Shown: positions 26,650 through 35,300 of the stretch, in pieces
Position numbering within the stretch: position 1 is the first letter of the stretch
Layout: each line of letters begins with the position of its first letter
Source of the DNA: JBCCSZ01 sp039821145
GTDB taxonomy: Bacteria > Bacteroidota > Bacteroidia > Chitinophagales > Saprospiraceae
Direction: 5' to 3'
Assembly (NCBI GenBank): GCA_039821145.1
Contig: JBCBOS010000001.1
Span: forward strand, 310,001-374,000
DNA length: 64,000 nucleotides
Made by a program: the position numbers and the translations under genes
Notes under the pieces: generated by a model
Databases searched by the model: none
The model's input: the letters and a program-made list of their open reading frames with translations, nothing else
What the model was told of the DNA's origin: nothing

Positions 26650-27171
26650 TTATTCTTCTGCTTTCTTCGTAGTGGCCTCCGCTTCTGCAGCAGGCTTTGC
26701 CTCCGCTTTTTGCTCTGGCTTGGAAGAGTTTCTTGAGTCAGATCGGGACCCTCTGTTGTCGTTCCGATCGCGACCTCTGCCTCTGTCACGGCCTCTGCCT
26801 CCACGGTTGTCCTTCTTCTTTTCTTTCTTTTTGACCTTACCGATCAAACCATTGCGCTTGTCCTCATTGTACTTGATGCCGTACTTGTCTAGGTGAACGG
26901 TCAGGAAGCGCATGATTCTCTCATCCCGGCGCAAGGCCAGTTCGAGTTGGGCAATGATTTCTCCGTTGGGAACCTGAAATTCTACGCAGTAGTAAACGCC
27001 GGATGTGCGTTTGTTGATGATGTAGGCCAATTGGCGAAGACCCATTTCATCTACGTTGACGATTGTGGCACCAGCTTGTCCCAACATGTCAACATAGGTC
27101 TTGGCAGTAGCCTTGATTTCCTCGCTCGATAATACTGGATCGACGACGAAAGTGATTTCGTATTGCTTCAT
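26650..27171 (-). CDS. rpsF: 30S ribosomal protein S6 with charged C-terminal extension
   Basis: The first ~105 residues are S6 ('MKQYEITFVVDPVLSSEEIK...LRQLAYIINKRTSGVYYCVEFQ...LELALRRDERIMRFLTVHLDKYGIKYNEDKRNG'). About 65 further residues form an Arg/Gly/Asp-rich segment and an Ala/Glu/Lys-rich end, both likely disordered; extended S6 tails are common in this phylum, in place of the Glu tail seen in E. coli. S6 forms a dimer with S18. It is the first gene of rpsF-rpsR-rplI, with a good promoter and a structured leader of about 100 bases upstream. Confidence 0.95.
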   Translation of the reverse strand: MKQYEITFVVDPVLSSEEIKATAKTYVDMLGQAGATIVNVDEMGLRQLAYIINKRTSGVYYCVEFQVPNGEIIAQLELALRRDERIMRFLTVHLDKYGIKYNEDKRNGLIGKVKKKEKKKDNRGGRGRDRGRGRDRNDNRGSRSDSRNSSKPEQKAEAKPAAEAEATTKKAEE

Positions 27172-27187
27172 TTAAACCTAAGCTTTT

Positions 27188-27261
27188 GGAGCGTCACCAA
27201 AAATGATAACTCAGCGATTGCTCCGATGAATAAATGGACTTAACGGCCGGTCTGTTCCGGC
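27188..27261 (-). promoter_or_regulatory. Structured rpsF leader, candidate S6:S18 autoregulatory element
   Basis: The untranslated leader contains a GCCGG/CCGGC hairpin (27246-27261) and a second stem, GGAGC/GCTCC (27188-27192 with 27220-27224). In many bacteria the rpsF leader binds the S6:S18 complex for feedback control. I cannot match the consensus fully, so this is position-based inference. Confidence 0.35.
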
Positions 27262-27279
27262 TTATTCGCAAAGCGGGTG

Positions 27280-27310
27280 CAAAGATATAAAAACTTAGGG
27301 AATTCAACAA
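27280..27310 (-). promoter_or_regulatory. Promoter of the rpsF-rpsR-rplI operon
   Basis: On the minus strand the -7 element TATCTTTG (27287-27280) is preceded by TTG at 27307-27305 (17-base spacer) or 27310-27308 (20-base spacer), which fits the Bacteroidota TTG/TAnnTTTG consensus. It lies about 110 bases before the rpsF start. Confidence 0.55.
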
Positions 27311-27326
27311 GTACTTGGCTTGATGA

Positions 27327-29021
27327 CTAGCGCAAAACACCAACTGTCATCGTAGGATCGTAATCGCCCTTGATGACCGGACTCTGGCGCATGCCCGTAT
27401 AGGCGCGGACATTTTCGTGTATGTAGTCAAACAACTCCTGCACAGAGACGATGCGGTCCCGGCTCGTATCCGCCTCGCCCTTCAGGCCTCGGATCAGAAA
27501 ATGGCTGAATACTCCTTGGCGCAATCCACTGGACTCTAGTGAAGTTTCGTCCGATTTGGAAGACATGATGAGTGCTGTGCCCGCCTCTGCCTGTGCCAGG
27601 GTTTTGTAATACTTGTTCAAGGCCCCCTCGTAGGTTCCTTTCATGGCAAATAGGCTGCCTGAATGACAAGCATCGGCGATGCAAAGTTTGTATTTGGCTG
27701 GACTTTGGTTGAGGATTTCGTTGATGTCCTCGTGTGCCAGTTTGTTGTTGTAACCGTCAAAATCTATGGGGACAAAGGATCCCTTGAGGCCATGGCCGGA
27801 GAAGTACAGCATCACCAAGTCGTTGGGACCCGCCTGGCCAAAGACCTCCGACATCACATCCAAAATGCGCTGACGGGTGGCATCTTCATCGATGAGGATG
27901 CGAATTTGGTCATCGGACAAGGCTCCCCCTTCCGGACTTTTCAAAAAGGCATACATTCTATAGGCGTCATCGTCGGTATACCGCAGGGCTGGCATGTGCC
28001 CGTAGGAGGAAATCCCTACTACAACTGCCCATACTTTCATGTCTCGAACATCGGCATCCAGATCAGTAGATGCTGTCGCAGTCGATTCTTCTTGGGTCTC
28101 TTCCTCCTCAGCAGCAGCTTCCGCCAATGCCTCGCTTGGCTCCTCCAGGGGTCCCATATAGGTACCATCTACCCACTTGCCATATACACGAGTGCCATCT
28201 TTTAAGAAAAGCGTTCCCACGCCATTGAAACTACCCACAGACCAATCCCCCTCGTAGCGGTCGCCATTGGCATAGTAGCAAATGCCCTTGCCGTGTGCCA
28301 ACTTGTTGCGGAATGATCCCACGTATTTGGCAGCCGCGTCCTGATAGACATAGGTGCCCTGGCCGTTGTCGCAGTCTCCCTTGACACAACCTACCCGGCC
28401 CAGCTCCGAACGACTGTCGCCCATGTACTCACCTTCTACCCAATCTCCGCTGGTTTTGACCCCATTGTCGGCATAGAGCGTCCCACGACCGTGCATGAAG
28501 TTGTCGCGAAAAGAACCGATGTACTTGTCCCCATTGGGAAAAATCCAGGTTCCCCATCCGTCGAGGCGGCCTTCTTTGAACTGACCGTCGTACTTGCTGC
28601 CATCGGCATAGGCAAAGACTCCTTGCCCGCTTTGGCAATCGCCAGACAGACAGCCCGATTGCACGTCCGTTCCATCGTCCACCACTTCTTCCTGCTGTAC
28701 AATCTCCACCAGTTGTCCATTGACATCCACAGGCTGGCCTTTGAGCCAATTGCCCGTCCATTTGTTGCCGTCGGGAAAGGTTTTGGTGCCCTTGCCGTGC
28801 GGGTATCTGTGCTCCCATTGCCCGGCGTACTTGCTGCCATCTGTGTAGTAACAGACACCCACACCGTGAATCTCTCCATTGGAAAATTCCCCCGTGTACT
28901 TGGCTCCACTGGGATATTTGTAGGTTCCCTTGCCATTGAGGCAGTCTCCGGAGATGCATTGAGCCCCGGCAAAAGAGGCAAAAAATAGGATGTTGCACAA
29001 AGCGAGAATCCACTTGTTCAT
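27327..29021 (-). CDS. Secreted MORN-repeat caspase-like (C14) protease 1
   Basis: A 564-residue exported protein. A signal peptide (1-~20) is followed by many MORN repeats to about 290 ('GTYKYPSGAKYTGEFSNGEIHGVGVCYYTDGSKYAGQW' style, each about 23 residues), grouped into three blocks that each open with a Cys pair ('QCISGDCLNGKG', 'GCLSGDCQSGQG', 'GCVKGDCDNGQG'). An acidic Glu/Ala/Thr linker leads to a caspase-like domain (~325-560) with catalytic His in 'LMLYFSGHGLKG' (~407) and Cys in 'LCIADACHSGSL' (~453). The dyad is intact. Metacaspase-like enzymes usually cut after Arg/Lys, but specificity here is unknown. A paralogue lies at 39700-41373. No T9SS sorting domain is seen, so a periplasmic location is likely. 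Confidence 0.9.
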   Translation of the reverse strand: MNKWILALCNILFFASFAGAQCISGDCLNGKGTYKYPSGAKYTGEFSNGEIHGVGVCYYTDGSKYAGQWEHRYPHGKGTKTFPDGNKWTGNWLKGQPVDVNGQLVEIVQQEEVVDDGTDVQSGCLSGDCQSGQGVFAYADGSKYDGQFKEGRLDGWGTWIFPNGDKYIGSFRDNFMHGRGTLYADNGVKTSGDWVEGEYMGDSRSELGRVGCVKGDCDNGQGTYVYQDAAAKYVGSFRNKLAHGKGICYYANGDRYEGDWSVGSFNGVGTLFLKDGTRVYGKWVDGTYMGPLEEPSEALAEAAAEEEETQEESTATASTDLDADVRDMKVWAVVVGISSYGHMPALRYTDDDAYRMYAFLKSPEGGALSDDQIRILIDEDATRQRILDVMSEVFGQAGPNDLVMLYFSGHGLKGSFVPIDFDGYNNKLAHEDINEILNQSPAKYKLCIADACHSGSLFAMKGTYEGALNKYYKTLAQAEAGTALIMSSKSDETSLESSGLRQGVFSHFLIRGLKGEADTSRDRIVSVQELFDYIHENVRAYTGMRQSPVIKGDYDPTMTVGVLR

Positions 29022-29124
29022 ATATAGCTGGCGTTGGTGATCAAAGAAAAGGCGTTCGGAACACGTTTACCTAACGCAAAGGCCAGGCCGTTTCTTTTCC
29101 GAAGACCATAAATTTATTTTTCCA

Positions 29125-29156
29125 CAAATATATTACCAAAAATCTTTATTCGTCAA
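29125..29156 (-). promoter_or_regulatory. Promoter of MORN-caspase gene 1
   Basis: Minus-strand TTG (29156-29154), a 21-base spacer and TATATTTG (29132-29125) match the Bacteroidota consensus well. The predicted leader is about 95 bases. Confidence 0.5.
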
Positions 29157-29250
29157 CAGCTGCCCCTACAGCAAGGCTTTTGCAGAGGATGCAGGGGACA
29201 ATATGGCTTATTTTACCCTTCTGGGCAAGAAGAACGTGGCAAAGAAAAAC

Positions 29251-29287
29251 AAATCCTGGACTTCTCTACATGAAAAATCCAGGATTT
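29251..29287 (-). terminator. Intrinsic terminator of the giant T9SS protein gene
   Basis: A perfect 10-bp inverted repeat AAATCCTGGA (29251-29260) / TCCAGGATTT (29278-29287) is followed on the minus strand by GTTTTTCTTTG. It lies 43 bases past the stop codon. Confidence 0.8.
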
Positions 29288-29329
29288 CTCCTCTCCTGAA
29301 GAGGGAGCAAACAAGTGAAAAGCCCCTTC

Positions 29330-32300
29330 TTACATCTTGACAAACTTGATGCTGATCAACTCATCTGCCGTGTAAGCATTGATCCAGTACATGCCCGACG
29401 CCAGGTCAGATACATCGATGGGCACGACCGTCTGCCCCTTGGCATCCTGCACCTCCAATTGGCGCACAATTTCCCCAGACTGGCCCACAATGGTCAACTG
29501 GAAACCAGCTGTAAAGCCTTCGTGGCGCAAATTGAGGATGCTGCGCTCACCTACTGGATTGGGAAAAACAGACAACTTGGCTTGTCCCTGCTCACAGTTT
29601 TGCTCTCCGTAAGCAATGTCAGAATAGCGGTAAGCGGCATCGAGATCGACCATTTTGAGGCGATAGTAATTTGACTGGCTCTCTGTCTGATGGACAAACT
29701 GATAATCATCTCCTCCTTTGTTGGAGGACGAAACGGTCTCCAACAACTCAAAATTGCGACCATCTACGCTGTGCTCTATTTCAAAGTGAGAGAAAACCAC
29801 CTCTGATTCCGAGCCCCAATTTAGCAACAGCTGGCAATCTTTTTCTTCCACCACAAAGTACGTCAACTCCAACGGCAAGGAAGGAGCGCTGGTGATGTCT
29901 CGCCAATCTTTGTCTCCTCCATTGGCATCGGGCAGAGGCGCCAGGGTCCCTCCCTCGGCCACATCTAGTACATCTGCCAGACCATTGCCATTGCCATCTT
30001 GCCAGAAAGAACTGCCGTAGGTCAAGAAAGGAGGTCGTGTGCCAGTGGTATAGCCCGCTCCATTGAGATTGTCCAACCAATCGGGCAGGCCATCGCTGTC
30101 GGTGTCATTGGCATTGATGTAGACCCCTGCGTTGCCACTGTTGTTTCCGGCAAAAGTCGAAGCCATTTGCATCAGGTCATCGGCGGCACCATCATCGCCG
30201 TCCACATCGAAGCCTTCTGTCCAATCGTATGCACCATCTTCATCGGTATCTGTGTCGAGGTAATCGGGGATGGCATCCACCATGTCGTCGGCATCAGCAT
30301 GGGGTGTGACGCCCACATTGCCCCCACTAGAGCCATTGCTGGCAGTCAAGCCTTCGTACAGATCGAGGACACCATTGTCATTGGCATCGCTCTCTCCCCC
30401 ACTTGGAATGGGGCAGCCCAAAGTACAGACCCCTTCCAGATAGTCGGGAATGCCATCATTGTCAGCGTCCACATCGAGATAATCAGGAATCTGGTCCCCA
30501 TCTGTATCGGTTGTAGAAGAACTGGCAGAGTCGTGCCAGCCATTTGTATTGGCATCGCTGATGGCAGAAGCATCGCCAAAGATGCCATCGAGGCTTCCGC
30601 TGCTGTGATCGGCCGTTGTGTTGCCTCCTGCATTTTCTACCACATCGGTGATGCCGTCATTGTCGCTGTCCAAGTCGATGTGATTGGCCCGACCGTCGCC
30701 ATCTGCATTGATGTTGTTGGAACCACCAGCCGTCATGCTCTCTCCTACTGCTCCCACTTTTCCATCGGCATCGGTATCCGCCGTTGTTCTGACCAAGGCA
30801 GTGCCATTGGCTCCGGTGCCACCTGGCCCATCGCCCACATTGGTGTCGTACACATCGGCAAAGCCATCGCCATCCACATCCCAAGGGGAAAGTCCTGTAT
30901 CGACCATTCCGCTTCCACCAAAATCCACTCCCCCAGCCTCTCGAATGTCGGGAATGCCATCATTGTCGGCGTCCAAGTCTAGGCCATCCACCAGATTGTC
31001 ACCATCTGTATCCAAGACATTGCCTGAGGCTCCATCTTGCCATACGCCACTGCTGTTGGTTTCCACCAAGGCCACGCCATTGGTTCCACCGACGCCATTC
31101 CCATCGGTTGCATTTTCATCATACACATCGGCCAGACCATCTTCGTCTCCATCGGTATTGTCATCAACCCGGCCATCACCATTGGTGTCAATGCCGCCAG
31201 CTTCCACCAGGTCGGGAATGCCATCGTTGTCGGCATCCAAGTCGTAGTAATTGGGCGTGCCGTCCAGGTCGGTATCAGGTGGAGACAAATCAGTGCCCGT
31301 CGTGGCTGGTGAGCAGCCAGTGCCTGAGCAATTGCCATCGTAGGTATTGGCCAGGCCATCGCCATCCGTATCGGTCAAATCATCGACGCGGCCATCGCCA
31401 TTGGTGTCAACCCCTCTGGCTTCTACCAGATCGGGAATGCCATCGCCATCTGCGTCTAGGTCGTAATAATCGGGAATGCCGTCTACATCTGCGTCGTAGG
31501 CATCATTGATGCCATCATTGTTTCTGTCAACAAAGGTGGGGAAGCCAGTGGTTGTGTCGTTGTCATCTTGGAAGTTTGGTACGCCATCGCCATCCGCATC
31601 TGCCAGTGGATCGAAGCCTGTACCGCCATCTTCTGCACTGTTGGGAATGCCATCGTCGTCGATGTCGATGTCGTTGACTTCTCGCCAATCGCGTTCGTTG
31701 GTGCTGGCATCGTCGGCATTTGCATAATTTTCTGGCTCCAAATTGCCATCGGTGGGGTCAACGGATCCGATGTTGTTGTCAAATCCATCGTCCAAGCCAT
31801 CGTTGTCAGTGTCAGCGCCTGTTGCCAAGCCCGTGTTGGCCACTGGACTGTCTGAGCCATTGACCACCCCATCGCCATTGGTATCGTGGGCTTCCAAGAC
31901 ATCTTGTTCTGCATCATTGTCAGCATTGGCATCCAGGTAGTCATCACCATCGCCAAGTCCATCTGTGTTGACCGGATCGATGCCAGCGCCACCAAATGTT
32001 CCTACGGTCGCCAGTGTCTCGTAAGCATCGGCCAGGCCGTCGCCATCATTGTCGGCACCAGGGGCGACGTATCGTAGGTTTGAGGTTTGTTGGGCTTCTG
32101 AATTGTCCACAATTCCATCGTCATCGGCGTCGATGTCCAGCCAATTGGGCAGGCCGTCGCCATCGAAGTCCGGATTGCCACTTCCCGTTGGGTAATCGAG
32201 GCGGCTGTTGGCATCCGGGCCGTCAGCTGCTGCCGTGATGACTCCGCCATCGTAATTGTCATCCCAGCCATCTGCATTGGCATCGGTACGCGTTCCTCCG

Positions 32301-35300
32301 CTGGAACCATTGTCCGCCAGACCATCTGCATTGCCATCTTGCCCACCTGATTCGGTCACATCCGTGATGCCATCGCCATCGGAGTCGAGATCAAGGTGGT
32401 TTGGATAAGAATCGCCATCGAAGTCAATGTCATTGTCTGTCAGATTTTGATCGACCAAGGGAGTTGTTTCCATCACATCCGCCCAGCCATCATTGTCCGT
32501 ATCTCCGGTGGAAGGATTGCTCATTTGATCAACCCGTCCATTGCCGTCGCTGTCCACACCACCCACTTCTACCAAGTCGGCAATGCCGTCATTGTCACTG
32601 TCCAAGTCGTAAGCATCTGTGGTGCCATCGCCATCGGTATCTGTGTTGGCAATGGCAGTATTTTGATCGGGATCATAGGTGTCTACCAGGCCATCGTTGT
32701 CGGCATCGGCCATCGTGGAAGCATCACCGGGAGTGGCGTAATCCACATAGCCGTCATTGTTGCTGTCGTTGCCACCTGCTTCAATGATATCTGGCAAGCC
32801 ATCACTGTCGCTGTCCAGATCGATGCCATCTGCTTGGCCATCGCCATCGCTGTCCAGGCTGTTGCCAGTACCAGAGACCCAGTTTCCAGAGCCATCTGTT
32901 TCTGCGAGTGCCGTTCCATTGGTCCCGCCACTTCCAGAGCCATCATTGGCATTTTCATCGTAAATGTCTGCCAGACCATCGTCATCGGCATCTACTGTGT
33001 TGTCGACAATGCCATTTTTATCAGCATCTGTTCCCCCTGCCTCGATGAGGTCTGGGATGCCGTCGTTGTCACTGTCAATGTCATAGGGATCGGCCAAGCC
33101 ATCACCATCGCTGTCTGGGGCTGTCAGATCGGTTCCCGTCGTAGAAGGCGAGCAGCCTACCCCAACGCAACTCCCATCATAGGTATCTACCAAGCCATCA
33201 CCATCGGTATCGGTCAAGTCGTCGGCCCGGCCATCGCCATTGGCATCATCTCCTCCTGCCTCTACAATGTCGGGAATGCCATCGTTGTCGCTGTCCAAGT
33301 CGATGTAATCCGGAACACCGTCCAAGTCCATGTCAAAGACATCGTTGATGCCGTCGTTGTTGCTGTCTACAAAAGTTGGGAAGCCAGGGGTGACATCGTT
33401 GTCGTCGGTGAAGTTGGGCGTTCCATCGCCATCGGCATCGGCAATGGGATTGAATCCAGTCCCTCCATCTTCTGCGATGTTGGGAATGCCATCATTGTCG
33501 AGGTCGATGTCTGTGGTTTCCCGCCAATCCCGTTCGTTGGTTGAGTTGTCGTCGGCATTGGCGTAGCTCTCTGGATCGAGGCCACCATCGGTTGCCTCTC
33601 TCGACCCGATGTTGTTGTCAAAGCCATCGTCCAAACCATCCTGGTCACTGTCTGTTCCCGTTGCCAAACCAGTATTGGCGGTAGCTGCATCCGAACCATT
33701 GACCACTCCATTGCCATCTGTATCATGGCCTTCGATGGCATCATTTTCCAAATCGTTGTCCGAATCTACATCCAAGTAATCGGGATTGTCGGCTCCGTCT
33801 GTATTGATTGGAATGATTCCCACTCCTCCATATGATCCAATGGTTCCGGGCTGTTCGTAAGCGTCGTTGAGGCCATCGTTGTCCGAGTCGCTGCTGGGCC
33901 CGGTGAGCGGTGCAACATATTGTGTACTGCTGGTCAATTGGGACTCACTGTTGTCCACAATTCCATCGTTGTCGGCATCGATGTCCAACCAATTGGGCAG
34001 GCCATCGCCGTCTTGATCTGCTTGCTTGGTGCCAGTTGGGAAGTCAGCCAAGCTGTTGGCATCTGATCCATCGGCTGTACTGGTCATGACACCATTGTCG
34101 TAATTGTCTTCCCAGCCATCATTGTTGGCATCTACGCGAGTTCCTGCCAAGCTGCCATCCTCTGCCAAACCATCGCCATTGCCATCTTGCCCGCCAGATT
34201 CCCGGACATCCGTGATGCCATCGTCATCGCTGTCCAAGTCGAGATGATTTGGATAAGCATCTCCATCAAAATCGATGGTGGCATCTGACAAACTGGTATT
34301 GACAATTGGCGAGGCATCAATGGCGTCGGACCAACCATCGCTATTCAGGTCGCCTGTGGCTGGGTTGATCATGTCATCGGCCATGCCATTGCCATCGGCA
34401 TCGACACCTCCCACTTCGATGATGTCGGCCAGTCCATCGTTGTCACTGTCCAGGTCGTACATATCGTCCAGCCCGTCGCCATCTCTGTCGTCCGGGGTCA
34501 AATCGGTTCCAGTGGTTGCTGGCGTACAGCTTGCGTTGGTACAATTGCCATCGTAAATATCCACCAGGCCATCCAAGTCCGTATCCGTCAGATCGTCGGC
34601 TCGTCCGTCTCCATCAGCATCGCTGCCCCCTGCTTCGACAATGTCGGGAATTCCGTCGTTGTCACTGTCCAGGTCAGCATAGTCTGGTACCCCATCCAAG
34701 TCTGCGTCGTAGGCATCGTTGATGCCATCATTGTTGGAGTCTGTCCAAGTGGGAAAACCAGAGGTCGCATCAGAATCATCAAATGCGTTTGGCGTCCCAT
34801 CCCCATCGGCATCTCCGACCGGATCGAAGCCCGTACCGCCATCTTCTGCAGCATTGGTCACACCATCATTGTCCAGATCGATGTCTGTGGTTTCCCGCCA
34901 ATCTCTTTCGTTGGTCGACAAATCGTCGAAATTGACATAGCTTTCTGGCTCCAGGTTTCCGTTGGTGGGATCTTTGGAAGAGGTGTTGTTGTCAAAACCA
35001 TCGTCCAAGCCATCATTGTCCACATCAGTTCCAGTGGCCATTCCCGTTCCTGCAGCTGGAGAATCACTTCCATCCACATTGCCATCGCCATCGGTATCAT
35101 GGCCTTCTATGGCATCGTTTTCCAAATCGTTGTCCGCATCTACATCCAGGTAATCTGATCCATCTACTGCTACCCCATCTGTATTTGTTGGTGACAAGCC
35201 TGCCCCACCAAAACTTCCGATGGTGGCCGGTTGCTCAAAGATGTCGTTCATGCCATCGCCATCGCTGTCAGTACCAGATGAAGGGAACAGGATGCCTGCC

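Larger units (their letters stand above)
29022..29329. other. Intergenic region between MORN-caspase 1 and the giant T9SS gene
   Basis: This gap of 308 bases holds the MORN-caspase promoter and the terminator of the giant gene. No additional gene is seen. Confidence 0.6.

Noticed and set aside
29999..33544. Long plus-strand ORFs (e.g. 29999-30982, 32396-33544) opposite the giant gene
   Set aside because: The Asp-rich repeat codons on the minus strand give stop-free, repetitive Ile/Val/Ala-rich antisense frames; no start context or domain.
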